Translations under genes and position numbers: made by a program
Shown here: piece by piece, positions 36,162 to 45,637 of the stretch
Layout: the number at the start of each line of letters is the position of its first letter
Position numbering within the stretch: position 1 is the first letter of the stretch
The notes under the pieces: generated by a model
Seen by the model: the letters and a program-made list of their open reading frames with translations, nothing else
Database searches by the model: none
What the model was told of the DNA's origin: nothing
Assembly: GCF_039523615.1 (NCBI RefSeq)
Contig: NZ_BAAAFQ010000004.1
Coordinates: 248,001-312,000, forward strand
DNA from: Psychrosphaera haliotis
GTDB lineage: Bacteria > Pseudomonadota > Gammaproteobacteria > Enterobacterales > Alteromonadaceae
DNA: 64,000 bases
Direction of reading: 5' to 3'

Positions 36162-36860
36162 TCAAGGTTGTCTTGTGTTTATATGTATATTTGCCCTATT
36201 TTTCATCACAATTATTTCTTTTAAAACATCATCAAGGTCATTAACAAAAGATTCACCCGATATAAATATATGGAAGCCTAAAAATTGATTGCTTACTTCA
36301 CTCCTCGATGCATACATCGCAATTAAGCCAGCTAAACGCATTCCACTTTTGTCTTGCCACTCAATTTGATCCGTGAGCTTACTCAAATCGCAACTACCAG
36401 AACTGCAGGCTTCTTTTGCCAACATGACTTGTAACTCTCGTTGTTCCATTAAAGTTCGACTGGCGAGTCTTAAAGGAATGGATTCATAGTGCGCAAGTGG
36501 CTCCTTTAGTTTAATACCAATGTAATTGAGGTTTTTAGATTCAGGAAAGTGAAAAACCGATGGTATATCTACCCTTTGAATATTGCTCCATTCGACAAAA
36601 AAGCTTCCTCTTTTGTGATTAAATCGTAACCCTGACTCATTTAATTCCAAACTATGCTCAGGCTCGCCTGCTAATATATGCCCTGCTAGGAAAAGTATTA
36701 GGCACATAGAGTAAGCAGCAATTAAAACAATTGGACTCGTTGTGTCAAAACCTACTTGTATAACAAGCAAAAGAACAACAAAAATACAGGCAAATAAACG
36801 TAACGGAACACGCTTACCAGCTAATTTAGAATTTAACCTTACTACTTTGGCATTAGCCAT
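36162..36860 (-). CDS. Membrane protein with PH-like domain, DUF2982-like
   Basis: 232 residues. Two transmembrane helices near the N-terminus (about 20-60) and a cytoplasmic beta-rich domain beginning SLELNESGLRFNHKRGSFFVEWSNIQRVDI, a pattern of bacterial PH-like domains and of DUF2982 proteins in Alteromonadales and Vibrionales. A helical C-terminus includes LAGLIAMYASRSEVSNQFLGF. Function unknown; the DUF assignment is from memory. Confidence 0.6.
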   Translation of the reverse strand: MANAKVVRLNSKLAGKRVPLRLFACIFVVLLLVIQVGFDTTSPIVLIAAYSMCLILFLAGHILAGEPEHSLELNESGLRFNHKRGSFFVEWSNIQRVDIPSVFHFPESKNLNYIGIKLKEPLAHYESIPLRLASRTLMEQRELQVMLAKEACSSGSCDLSKLTDQIEWQDKSGMRLAGLIAMYASRSEVSNQFLGFHIFISGESFVNDLDDVLKEIIVMKNRANIHINTRQP

Positions 36861-36997
36861 CCGTTAAAATGGCTCAAATACAAAATAAATTATTAGACAA
36901 ACTGCACCCCACAACAAAATAGCGCGTATTCTATTACAATATGGACAATCAGATTTAAAGTTCAACGTTAAACTCCTAAGTAAGGTATATAAAGTAT

Positions 36998-37534
36998 ATG
37001 GAGAAGATTGAGATAGCAACATTTGGCGGAGGTTGCTTTTGGTGTATCGAAGCGGCTTTGAATAAAGTACGAGGTGTTGTTAGCGCAACATCTGGATACT
37101 CTGCGGGACATCGAGAAAATCCTAGTTACCAGCAAATAATTACAGGTACAACAGGTCATGCTGAAGTAATTCAGGTTGAATATGACGCTAACGTCATAAA
37201 TTACGAACAGTTACTTTCTATGTTTTTTCAGCTACATGATCCCACCACATTAAATCGTCAAGGCAATGACGTTGGCACTCAATACCGATCTATTATTTTG
37301 TATCATGACAATGCACAACTAAATACAGCTCAGGACCTTATTAACAAGCTCAATTTATTGGGTATCTGGGATCAACCAATTTGTACCGAGATTAAACAAT
37401 ACGAAGATTTTTATCCCGCAGAGCATTACCATCAAGGTTATGCCTTAAAAAACCCGGAGCAACCTTATTGCGCTGTTTTGATAGGACCAAAATTAGAAGA
37501 ATTTGAATTTAAGTTTAAAAATTGGCTTAAGTAA
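36998..37534 (+). CDS. msrA: Peptide methionine sulfoxide reductase A
   Basis: 178 residues; reduces methionine-S-sulfoxide. Catalytic motif GGGCFWCIEA with nucleophile Cys13; also YSAGHRENPSYQQI, TGHAEVIQVEYD and QGNDVGTQYRSII. No signal peptide, so cytoplasmic. Short form without an MsrB fusion. Confidence 0.95.
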   Translation: MEKIEIATFGGGCFWCIEAALNKVRGVVSATSGYSAGHRENPSYQQIITGTTGHAEVIQVEYDANVINYEQLLSMFFQLHDPTTLNRQGNDVGTQYRSIILYHDNAQLNTAQDLINKLNLLGIWDQPICTEIKQYEDFYPAEHYHQGYALKNPEQPYCAVLIGPKLEEFEFKFKNWLK

Positions 37535-37973
37535 GACCACATAACCATGAATCAGTTGGAGGGCATAAATCAACGCTGGAAGTAGATGCGCTGATGGGAG
37601 TTATGCCCTCCTGGGGCTGTAACCCCAAGTTAAATTTACTTGTTTCGATTTCAGAAATCCTTTGAAAAATCTAGTAAGTGAATTTTTAGATATTTGCTAC
37701 TTTTTTGATTTAAAATAGACCGACCAAAAACTAGCCGAAGCTTTAAAAGCCATTTAAATTATATACTTAAAACTAATGACCATCATTGGGGTTAAATTTA
37801 AAAGTATGAATATAATTTTTACTTCAACATCATTTAAACACTTCTTAATTAAGTGACCACAAGTCAGATATTTCAAGTTTGATACTTTTAATTATACATA
37901 GCGGCTTTTAGCTTTAATTTGATACACTTTAATTAGACCTTCTCAAACTTCAATATATTAGAACTGTTTATTA
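37535..37973. other. 439-base gap with a compound hairpin
   Basis: Apart from the two-hairpin element at 37558-37627 the gap is AT-rich and holds no gene longer than a few codons. A 12-codon frame (37547-37585) lies within the hairpin. The last 100 bases before the VanZ-like gene should contain its promoter, but no clear site stands out. Confidence 0.5.
37558..37627. repeat. Compound palindromic element
   Basis: GGAGGGCATAA (37558-37568) is the exact inverse complement of TTATGCCCTCC (37601-37611). Inside it ATCAACGC faces GCGCTGAT with one mismatch, extending the stem. Directly after it a second hairpin, TGGGG-loop-CCCCA (37612-37627). The block is GC-rich compared with its surroundings. 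No copy is seen elsewhere in the window. Confidence 0.75.
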
Positions 37974-38321
37974 ATGACTAAATTTAGATTGACTAGCCAA
38001 GTGCTTTTGGCCATTTTCACTACCATTGCAACATATTATTTTTTAGTTCCTATCGATAACGTTGGGCCTGCTATCCCTCATTTTGATAAATTTGCACACT
38101 TTATCGTATTCTTTGGTCTTAGCTTTTTCTTTATGAATGGCGTTTCTGAAAACGCAAAAAGCACGCTTCTTGTTGCGCTGCTTTACGGAGCGACTATCGA
38201 ATTACTGCAAGGTTCATTGCCTTATAGAAGTGCGTCATTACCAGACTTAATAGCTGATATGGTTGGGGCAATCGCCTACTTACTGCTACACCCTAAACTA
38301 CTCGCTTTTTTCAAGGCTTAG
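37974..38321 (+). CDS. VanZ-like membrane protein
   Basis: 115 residues, about four hydrophobic segments. The VanZ-like pattern is visible: FDKFAHFIVFFGLSFFF in the middle and IELLQGSLPYRSASLPDLIADMVGA towards the end. The role of chromosomal short VanZ proteins is not established. Three bases separate it from the panE-like gene. Confidence 0.8.
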   Translation: MTKFRLTSQVLLAIFTTIATYYFLVPIDNVGPAIPHFDKFAHFIVFFGLSFFFMNGVSENAKSTLLVALLYGATIELLQGSLPYRSASLPDLIADMVGAIAYLLLHPKLLAFFKA

Positions 38322-38324
38322 TAA

Positions 38325-39233
38325 ATGCAGCATCCACCAATCTACATTTTAGGCCAAGGCGCAATAGGTAGCCTACTGGCGGCTAAAGGACAAGAAAGCA
38401 AATTAAACACTATTCAAATTGTTAGAGGTGACACTGACAAAAATAGCCGCGTTGAATTAAACGACACAGTGCAGCACTTGAGGTCAAAAACACGACTAAA
38501 GAACATTAAAAGCATAGATTTTTTAGTTATCCCAACAAAAGCGTACGATGTAGAAAACGTACTGAAAGAACTTAAACCTCTGCTTACATATGGATCTCAA
38601 GTTATCGTTTCACACAACGGACTTGGCACTATTGAGTTATGTAAAACTTTAATTGGAGATATTGCTGACATTTACTTTTGCACAACAAGTACAGGTGCTT
38701 ATGCTAAAAATAATGTAATACATTTGGCTGGTATCGGTAAAAGTGAATGGGCCTTAGTTTCTAAAAGCCCTCTCGTTGAAGATAAAATAGGCAAAGAGCT
38801 TAACGTTAAAAGTGTAATCTCTACTTTATTCTTTAATGCAACACAGGTTAGCGACATATTGCCTGTACTTTGGAACAAGCTTGCTGTAAATGCCGTCATT
38901 AACCCAATTTCAGCCATTCATAATTGTTTAAACGGTGGCGTGCTAGATCATCAGCATCAACAACTTACAACCTCCATCTTAGAAGAACTAGTATTGGTGG
39001 CGAAGCGAGAAGGCCTGGAATTAAAAATTAACGAGCTCAAGAAGCTTGTTGTTGACGTAGCAAATCAAACAAAGCACAACTCATCTTCTATGCGAGAAGA
39101 TGTACTCAATGGCCGTCAAACAGAAATAGATTTTATCAATGGTTATATTGCGAATCAGGCTTCGCTTTACCAGATCCCAGCTCCTGCAAATACATATATA
39201 ACTAGTGAAATAAAGGCTCTTCAAAGACTTTAG
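38325..39233 (+). CDS. panE: 2-dehydropantoate 2-reductase (ketopantoate reductase family)
   Basis: 302 residues. Rossmann start IYILGQGAIGSLLAAK, then ILVIPTKAYDVENVLKEL-like segment FLVIPTKAYDV, SHNGLGTIEL and the catalytic Lys region WNKLAVNAVINPISAI, with a C-terminal SSMREDVLNGRQTEIDFINGYI block typical of PanE. Reduces ketopantoate with NADPH in coenzyme A biosynthesis. Appears co-transcribed with the VanZ-like gene. Confidence 0.9.
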   Translation: MQHPPIYILGQGAIGSLLAAKGQESKLNTIQIVRGDTDKNSRVELNDTVQHLRSKTRLKNIKSIDFLVIPTKAYDVENVLKELKPLLTYGSQVIVSHNGLGTIELCKTLIGDIADIYFCTTSTGAYAKNNVIHLAGIGKSEWALVSKSPLVEDKIGKELNVKSVISTLFFNATQVSDILPVLWNKLAVNAVINPISAIHNCLNGGVLDHQHQQLTTSILEELVLVAKREGLELKINELKKLVVDVANQTKHNSSSMREDVLNGRQTEIDFINGYIANQASLYQIPAPANTYITSEIKALQRL

Positions 39234-39295
39234 TTTTACTTTCGCAACACGCAGTAATAAACTAGCTTCAGAGATAAACAATAGTAGAGAAATTT

Positions 39296-39754
39296 GTGCC
39301 TAATAATATTCAACTCATTGTAGAAAAAGCAAAGCAAACCTGTGCAGAAGAAGGCGTTAAGTTAACCACCAAACGTGAAAATATACTCACGTGCATTATT
39401 AAGGTTGGTGAGGCGGTATCTGCTTATGAGTTAGCTGATTATTATAGAGAAGAATTTCAGCAGTCTATTCCTGCAATGTCTGTATACCGTATCCTAGACT
39501 TTTTAGTAGAGCTCTCGCTTGTGCATAAACTTTCATCAGCAAATAAGTATATTGCTTGCTCTCACATTTCTTGTTCTCACAGCCATGAAATTCCACAGTT
39601 TTTAATATGTGAAGAATGCCAAGCTGTCACTGAGATCAGCGTTATGAATAATGTTATAGATGAGCTTAGAGCCAGTGTTGAGAAAACAGGCTTTAAGTTA
39701 ACAACACGTCAGCTTGAACTACAGGGCATTTGCGAAAATTGTTCCAGTAAGTAG
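39296..39754 (+). CDS. Fur family transcriptional regulator, Zur-like
   Basis: 152 residues from a GTG start. N-terminal winged helix (LTTKRENILTCIIKVGEAVSAYELADYY, PAMSVYRILDFLVELSLVHKL) and a C-terminal metal-binding half with CSHISCSHSHE, LICEECQAVTE and a terminal CENC. The two CxxC pairs fit the structural zinc site of Fur/Zur. The shortened spacing and the AMSVYRIL helix resemble Zur more than Fur. No zinc transporter is adjacent. Confidence 0.8.
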   Translation: MPNNIQLIVEKAKQTCAEEGVKLTTKRENILTCIIKVGEAVSAYELADYYREEFQQSIPAMSVYRILDFLVELSLVHKLSSANKYIACSHISCSHSHEIPQFLICEECQAVTEISVMNNVIDELRASVEKTGFKLTTRQLELQGICENCSSK

Positions 39755-39768
39755 ATAAGTCGAAAAAG

Positions 39769-39793
39769 AAAAAGCGCCAATCGGCGCTTTTTT
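39769..39793. terminator. Rho-independent terminator
   Basis: AAAAAGCGCC-AATC-GGCGCTTTTTTT, 14 bases after the Fur-family stop and upstream of the convergent fadJ end; symmetric A and T runs make it bidirectional. Confidence 0.93.
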
Positions 39794-39837
39794 TATGTTT
39801 AAAAACGGAACCCAAAGTTGAGCTCCGGTTTAACAGC

Positions 39838-42018
39838 TTAGTAGAACGTTTTGTTCTCTTTAGCCATTGATTTTAATAAATCACATGGTGCAAATCGATC
39901 ACCGTGTTTTGCTTCATAACCTTCAAGTTTTTCAACTAGAGTGGCAATGCCCATACTATCCATATAACGGAAAGGACCGCCTTGGAATGGAGGGTAACCA
40001 GTACCAAATATCATACCAATATCACCATCACGAGGGTTACGCACGATACCAGCATCTAAACAACGAGCCGCTTCATTTAGTAATTGAACAACACAACGTT
40101 CAGCAATTGCTTCTTCGCTTATTGTGCTCTTAGGAGAAACGCCTAGTACACGGTATACAGACTCATCAACTTGCTTACCTTTTTTCTTAAAGGTTAGCTT
40201 GTCCATAAGTGTTGGTTTAGCCGCTTTACCATAAACGTAGAAACCTTTTTGGTTCTTCTTACCTTTACGTTCATCTTTCGTTAACTTGTCCATTGCTGTT
40301 GGCAGTGCAAAACGCTCACCAAATGCATCGTATAAGATACCAGCAACTTTTGAGCCTACGTCAATACCAACTTCATCAAGCAACGTCATTGGGCCTACAG
40401 GGAAACCAAACTTAACTAACGCTTTGTCGATTTTCTCAACCGGCTCACCTTCCATAACAACGTTCGCCGCTTCATTCATGTACAAACCAAGAATACGGTT
40501 AACAAAGAAGCCAGCTTCATCTTTTACTACGATTGGAGTTTTACCTTGACGACGCGCAAACTCTACCGTTGTAGAAATTGTTTCGTCAGATGTTTTTCCC
40601 GTCGCGATTACTTCAACTAGTGGCATTTTATCCACTGGTGAGAAGTAGTGAAGACCAATTACATTTTCTGGACGAGCCGCTTTTTCAGCTATGTTTTTAA
40701 TTGGTAGCGAAGACGTATTTGAAGCAAAAATTGTACTTTCGTTACAGTTTTCTTCAATGTCAGCAACCATACGCTGTTTCAGGTTTAAGTCTTCAAATAC
40801 CGCTTCAACAATAATGTCAGCATCTTTAAAACCTACAAAGTCAGTACCAGCACTTAACATGCCTAACTGCTTCTGCATTTCTGATTTACGCATAAAACGA
40901 CGCTTAACTTTTTTGTTTAAAATGTCATAGCTATATTTAAATGCGTTACGAATACCTTCTTGGGCAATATCTTTGATACGCGCTGGAACACCCGCTTTAG
41001 TAACAGTAACAAAAGCGATACCGCCGCCCATTAGACCACCGCCTAATACGCCCGCTTTTTTCACTTTCTTAGGCTCAACACCTGCAACACCGTTCTCTTT
41101 TTTCATTTCGGTAGTTGCAAAGAATAAACCACGTAGTGCTTTAGACTCTGGCGTCATGCACAGTTCAGAAAAACGCTGAGCTTCAATCTCAAGACCTTTT
41201 TTAGTGCCTTTAGAAACTCCTGTACGAATACACTCGATAATACGCAACGGAGCTGGGTAATTGCCTTTAGTCTGGCGCATAACCTGCTTCTTAGCTTGAT
41301 CAAATACAATGTTCTGACCTACTGAGGTATTTTCTAAGAATTTAGCCATCATCGGCTTTTTCTTAGTTTTACGAACTTTTTTACCGTGACGCATTGCGTC
41401 AACCATTTCAGCCGCAGTATCCATCAAAATACTTTGAGGAACCATATCTTCAGCTAATCCAGCTTTTACTGCTTGTTTTGCTCGTAATTGTTTACCCGTT
41501 AGCATCATGTCTAAGGCTTTTTGCAAACCAACTAGTTTAGGTAAACGTTGTGTTCCACCTGAACCAGGAAGAAGGCCAAGCTGAACTTCTGGTAAACCAA
41601 GCACTGTTTTGTTGTCATCTGAAACTACGCGCGCATGACATGCCATTGCTAACTCTAAACCGCCGCCTAACGCAGGACCATGAATTGCAGCAACCACTGG
41701 CATTTTCATATTTTCAATTTTATCAAAAAGCTCTTGACCAATTTTGGCAATGGCTCTTACTTCTTCAGCACTTTCGCACGCATCCAACATAGATACGTCT
41801 GCGCCAGCAACAAACGAGTTTGATTTACCTGAGGTAATGATTAAACCAGAAACATGAGTATTGCTTTCAACTTCTGCAAAAACCGCATTAATCTGTTCCG
41901 CGAATTCTGCTTTTAATACATTCATTGACTCATTTGGAACGTCAATTGTGATCACACCAATGCCATTTTCTAGCGTTGATAATGTAAATGCAGACGTGTT
42001 ATTTGATTCTGTCGTCAT
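39838..42018 (-). CDS. fadJ: Fatty acid oxidation complex alpha subunit FadJ
   Basis: 726 residues. Enoyl-CoA hydratase domain (SNSFVAGADVSML, HGPALGGGLELAMACHARV, LPEVQLGLLPGSGGTQRLP), then 3-hydroxyacyl-CoA dehydrogenase with the Rossmann motif GVLGGGLMGGGIAFV, FASNTSSLPI and GLHYFSPVDKMPLVEVI, and the C-terminal half. The order and pairing with fadI indicate FadJ instead of FadB. It works with FadI in the beta-oxidation of fatty acids. Ribosome-binding site AAGGA lies 8 bases before ATG; 29 bases separate it from fadI. Confidence 0.95.
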   Translation of the reverse strand: MTTESNNTSAFTLSTLENGIGVITIDVPNESMNVLKAEFAEQINAVFAEVESNTHVSGLIITSGKSNSFVAGADVSMLDACESAEEVRAIAKIGQELFDKIENMKMPVVAAIHGPALGGGLELAMACHARVVSDDNKTVLGLPEVQLGLLPGSGGTQRLPKLVGLQKALDMMLTGKQLRAKQAVKAGLAEDMVPQSILMDTAAEMVDAMRHGKKVRKTKKKPMMAKFLENTSVGQNIVFDQAKKQVMRQTKGNYPAPLRIIECIRTGVSKGTKKGLEIEAQRFSELCMTPESKALRGLFFATTEMKKENGVAGVEPKKVKKAGVLGGGLMGGGIAFVTVTKAGVPARIKDIAQEGIRNAFKYSYDILNKKVKRRFMRKSEMQKQLGMLSAGTDFVGFKDADIIVEAVFEDLNLKQRMVADIEENCNESTIFASNTSSLPIKNIAEKAARPENVIGLHYFSPVDKMPLVEVIATGKTSDETISTTVEFARRQGKTPIVVKDEAGFFVNRILGLYMNEAANVVMEGEPVEKIDKALVKFGFPVGPMTLLDEVGIDVGSKVAGILYDAFGERFALPTAMDKLTKDERKGKKNQKGFYVYGKAAKPTLMDKLTFKKKGKQVDESVYRVLGVSPKSTISEEAIAERCVVQLLNEAARCLDAGIVRNPRDGDIGMIFGTGYPPFQGGPFRYMDSMGIATLVEKLEGYEAKHGDRFAPCDLLKSMAKENKTFY

Positions 42019-42047
42019 CTTTTTATCCTTTCCTTATAAGTCCGCTA

Positions 42048-43355
42048 TTAACCGTCTACTTCAACAATCATTGATGCACCTAAACCACCAGCAGCACATG
42101 CTGTAGTTAGACCAACACCACCGCCACGACGACGTAGTTCATTGATAGTTTGCGTAATTAAACGAGTACCAGTAGCAGCAAATGGGTGACCGTATGCTAG
42201 AGAACCACCATTAACGTTAAATTTAGTCATATCGATGTCGCCAATCGCTTCACCACGACCAAGCTTGTCTTGTGCAAATTTCTTACTCGCAAACATTTTC
42301 ATGTTCGCTAGTGTTTGAGCAGCAAATGCTTCGTGCATTTCAATTAAGTCTAAATCTGATAACTTCATACCAGCGCGCTCAAGTGCGATAGGCGTCGCGT
42401 AAGAAGGACCCATTAACATGTCTTCCCAAACGTCAATTGCTGCAAAACCGAAGCTACGTATGTAACCTAGAGGCTCGTAGCCTAATGCTTTTGCTTTGCT
42501 TTCTGTCATCATTAAGATAGCAGATGCACCATCTGTTAATGCTGTTGAGTTTGCCGCTGTTACTGAGCCGTGCTTACGGTCAAATACTGGACGTAACTTT
42601 GAATAACCATCAGCTGTAGAATTAGTACGGATAGTATTATCCATTTCAATGAATTGGCTGAATGGCTCTGGGTGTGCAGCCATTACTTCATCTTTAAAAA
42701 TGCCACTTTCCCAAGCTTTAGTCGCTAAAGAGTGTGAACGGTGTGCCAATGCATCTTGATCTTCACGGCTAATGTTATGCGTTTTAGCCATTTGCTCAGC
42801 CGTTTGGCCCATGCTCAATCCAGTTGAATACTCTGCAACTGCAGGTGGTTGAGGTGCAAGGTCAGCTAAACGTAATTTTTTAAGAATGTTCCAACGTTGA
42901 CCAAGAGTACGAGCCTTGTTTAAGTCAACTAAAGCGCGCGCTAATTTTTTAGTTACACCAATTGGTAAAACAGAAGAAGAGTCAGCACCACCGGCAACAC
43001 CAACATCAATAGAGCCAGCCATCATAGACTCAGCAATATTCACTGTTGATTGAAAACTTGTCGCACAAGCTCTAGAAACAGAATAAGCATCGGTATTTAC
43101 ATCCATGCCAGTACCCAAAACGATTTCACGAGCAATGTTTGGCGCTTCTGGCATTTGCACAACTTGTCCGTAAACAAGCTGTTGAATTTCTTTAGGGTCT
43201 AATTCTGCGCGTTGTAGCATTTCGCCAACAACCATTTTGCCTAAGTCTAATGCAGGTACACCGTGGTACGCTGTAGCTTGTTTAGCGAAAGGCGTTCTAA
43301 GGCCCGATACAACCGCGATACGATCGCCATTTCTAGTCTGTAATTTGTTTGTCAT
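42048..43355 (-). CDS. fadI: Acetyl-CoA acyltransferase FadI (3-ketoacyl-CoA thiolase)
   Basis: About 435 residues from the ATG at complement 43353-43355, which has AGGAAAG correctly spaced upstream; the longer frame to 43373 would run over the FadR site. Thiolase residues are visible: Cys in VSRACATSFQ, His in LIEMHEAFAAQ, a second His in GGSLAYGHPFAATGTR and the last Cys in TTACAAGGLGASM. First gene of fadIJ, beta subunit of the anaerobic-type beta-oxidation complex. Expected to be repressed by FadR. Confidence 0.95.
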   Translation of the reverse strand: MTNKLQTRNGDRIAVVSGLRTPFAKQATAYHGVPALDLGKMVVGEMLQRAELDPKEIQQLVYGQVVQMPEAPNIAREIVLGTGMDVNTDAYSVSRACATSFQSTVNIAESMMAGSIDVGVAGGADSSSVLPIGVTKKLARALVDLNKARTLGQRWNILKKLRLADLAPQPPAVAEYSTGLSMGQTAEQMAKTHNISREDQDALAHRSHSLATKAWESGIFKDEVMAAHPEPFSQFIEMDNTIRTNSTADGYSKLRPVFDRKHGSVTAANSTALTDGASAILMMTESKAKALGYEPLGYIRSFGFAAIDVWEDMLMGPSYATPIALERAGMKLSDLDLIEMHEAFAAQTLANMKMFASKKFAQDKLGRGEAIGDIDMTKFNVNGGSLAYGHPFAATGTRLITQTINELRRRGGGVGLTTACAAGGLGASMIVEVDG

Positions 43356-43373
43356 GTTCTTTCCTGTTATCAA

Positions 43374-43390
43374 ATCTGGTCTGACCTGTA
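43374..43390. promoter_or_regulatory. FadR operator in front of fadIJ
   Basis: ATCTGGTCTGACCTGTA matches the FadR consensus (ANCTGGTCNGACCNGNT type) at nearly all informative positions. It lies 19 bases upstream of the fadI ATG, a position that overlaps or follows the promoter, as expected for repression. fadR itself is at 13592-14305. Confidence 0.85.
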
Positions 43391-43664
43391 TTTATAGCCC
43401 GATTTTAACCAGATATTGTGTAAAGTCAAAGTTCTGCGCACTTTTCTCGACGAACACACTATTTAAAACTCAACTCATTCAAGATAACTCGTTTAAAAAA
43501 CAGCCACTTGTTTTTTAATCATTGAACCTTATATTCACAAACGTGTCGTAAGTGGTATTGTAAACATCGCAACATTAAGCGTTATTGCAAGTCGCTTTTA
43601 AATCAAACTTTTTTTCAATTTTATCGGTCATATAAGTGTTAGCCGCAGAGGAAGTGTAGGATAA
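43391..43664. other. Divergent fadI/moxR control region
   Basis: About 270 AT-rich bases between the FadR site and the moxR start. It must hold the promoters of both operons, but no unambiguous -35/-10 pair or further operator is seen. The moxR ribosome-binding site is GAGGAAGTGTAGGA just before its ATG. Confidence 0.4.
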
Positions 43665-44621
43665 ATGTCAGTATCTCGATTTGAACAACTAAAAAAATAT
43701 CTAGATTCACAAGTTATCGGTCAACCCCAATTTACTAAAGCAATTATAGTCGCTTTGTTAGCCGACGGACATTTATTGGTAGAAGGACCTCCGGGATTAG
43801 CAAAAACGCGTGCTATTAACGCCCTTGCAAATGGTTTAGAAGGCGACTTTCACCGTGTTCAGTTTACGCCAGATTTATTACCAGCCGATTTAACCGGTAC
43901 CGATATTTATCGTCCAGAAACCGGTGAGTTTGTTTTTGAAGCGGGCCCACTTTTTCATAACTTAGTATTGGCCGATGAAATTAACCGAGCGCCAGCTAAA
44001 GTTCAGTCGGCTTTATTAGAGGCAATGGCAGAACGCCAAGTTACCGTTGGTAAAACAACTTACCCACTACCTTCACTCTTTTTGGTCATGGCAACACAAA
44101 ACCCGCTAGAACAAGAAGGTACATATCCACTTCCAGAAGCACAACTTGACCGCTTTTTAATGCACCTAGAAGTTGATTACCCTGGTGCAGAAACAGAAAT
44201 TGAAATTTTGCGCCTAACTCGCGGTGAAGCTCTTTCTCAAAAAGTAGAGCCACCAACACCCCTTACTCAATTAGAAATTTTTGACGCACGAAAAGAAGTG
44301 CTGTCTATTCATTTAGCTGATGAGTTAGAGCAATACTTAGTTGATCTAATTATTGCCACTCGCCAACCAGGCAAATATGACAAAGACCTAGCAAAATGGA
44401 TTGCTTTTGGCGCGTCACCTCGTGCAACAATAAGTTTAGACAAATGTGCCCGTGCAAACGCTTGGTTAGACGGAAGGGACTTTGTAACACCTAATGATAT
44501 TCAAACAGTATTTTTTGACTGCTTACGTCATCGACTACTACTGAGCTATGAAGCAGAAGCGGCTGGTATAGATGCCAATACTGTTTTAAAGCGCATAATA
44601 CAGTTGGTTGCCGTTCCATAA
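43665..44621 (+). CDS. MoxR-type AAA+ ATPase
   Basis: 318 residues. Walker A in VEGPPGLAKTRAI, Walker B in LVLADEINRAPAKVQSALLEAM, sensor 1 in LFLVMATQNPLEQEGTYPLPEAQLDRF. MoxR ATPases act as chaperones that load or activate VWA-domain partners. First gene of an operon with DUF58, DUF4381, two VWA genes and BatD. Confidence 0.95.
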   Translation: MSVSRFEQLKKYLDSQVIGQPQFTKAIIVALLADGHLLVEGPPGLAKTRAINALANGLEGDFHRVQFTPDLLPADLTGTDIYRPETGEFVFEAGPLFHNLVLADEINRAPAKVQSALLEAMAERQVTVGKTTYPLPSLFLVMATQNPLEQEGTYPLPEAQLDRFLMHLEVDYPGAETEIEILRLTRGEALSQKVEPPTPLTQLEIFDARKEVLSIHLADELEQYLVDLIIATRQPGKYDKDLAKWIAFGASPRATISLDKCARANAWLDGRDFVTPNDIQTVFFDCLRHRLLLSYEAEAAGIDANTVLKRIIQLVAVP

Positions 44622-44663
44622 CCACCACGTTAACTAGGTTTTACAGAGTACTGATTGAATAAC

Positions 44664-45629
44664 ATGATAAACCAACAGCATTTAGCCTGGATAAAGGAAA
44701 ACAACATTAGTGGCGTGCAATGCAGCCTTGATGAGCTTTTGCTATATCAACGTTATATTCACTTACTAAATACCAAGCCAAACTCGAGAGTTAAACATCA
44801 CCTTTCGGGCCAATATCTTGCCAAAACAAAAGGGCGAGGTATGGAGTTTGATGAAGCTAGGCATTACCAGCCTGGCGATGATGTTCGAACGATTGATTGG
44901 CGAGTAACAGCAAGAACAGGGAAAACCCACACTAAGATATTTCGCGAAGAAAAAGACAGACCTATCTTCATACTCTGTGATTTGCTGCCAAGCATGTATT
45001 TTGGTAGTAGTTTGTTGTTTAAGTCTATTCAAGCTTGTCATCTTGCATCTCTGATTGCATGGAAAGCCAAAAAGAACGGCGATAAAGTCGGTGGTTTGGT
45101 TTTAACAAATGACACTATGCTGGAGTCTAAACCGAGAGCAAGACAACAAGCCTTACTTCATTGGCTTAATCAGCTTCAATTAGGTCACCAAACTCTTCAG
45201 GGTGGATATCAGCAAGAAGCCAGTGCAGAAAACAACTTGAACTCAAAGCAATACGCGCAGGAACGATTCCAACAAGCATGTGCTCACTTACGACAAGTTG
45301 CTCACCCAGGAAGCCTAATTTATATAATTAGTGATTTTCAGAACCTATCTGAACCAGCTTTACAGCACTTGTTTCAATTACAAAAGCACTGCGAAGTTAA
45401 TGCCTGTTCAATATACGATCCAATCGAGCAATCTTTGCCTCAGTATGCTTGTAACAACTTAGCCATTACAAATGGGTTAGCGACAAAGGTTATTTCCAGT
45501 TTGTCTCAAGTAGAGCAATATAATAAAAGTGCCAAACGTCACTTTGTAAATCAAAAGCAAACGCTTCAGCAATTTAATATTAAATGGTTGCCTATTAGTG
45601 CGGGCTTGCCTTTACATAAGCAGTTATAG
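44664..45629 (+). CDS. DUF58 domain protein
   Basis: About 321 residues from ATG 44664; a TTG at 44655 has the better-spaced AGAG and cannot be excluded. The DUF58 hallmark GRGMEFDEARHYQPGDDVRTIDWRVTARTG (key residues E-x-R-x-Y-x-x-G-D-D-x-R-x-I-D-W) is intact. A VWA-like fold follows, with RPIFILCDLLPSM. Soluble. The usual partner of MoxR in this operon type. Confidence 0.92.
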   Translation: MINQQHLAWIKENNISGVQCSLDELLLYQRYIHLLNTKPNSRVKHHLSGQYLAKTKGRGMEFDEARHYQPGDDVRTIDWRVTARTGKTHTKIFREEKDRPIFILCDLLPSMYFGSSLLFKSIQACHLASLIAWKAKKNGDKVGGLVLTNDTMLESKPRARQQALLHWLNQLQLGHQTLQGGYQQEASAENNLNSKQYAQERFQQACAHLRQVAHPGSLIYIISDFQNLSEPALQHLFQLQKHCEVNACSIYDPIEQSLPQYACNNLAITNGLATKVISSLSQVEQYNKSAKRHFVNQKQTLQQFNIKWLPISAGLPLHKQL

Positions 45630-45637
45630 GTAATTTC

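Noticed and set aside
37547..37585. 12-codon frame in the hairpin as a leader peptide
   Set aside because: No ribosome-binding site, no regulatory codon run and it is far from the next gene.
37558..37611. Integron attC site
   Set aside because: The stem with TTATGCC superficially resembles one, but the paired 7-base core sites and an integrase are missing and there is no cassette array.
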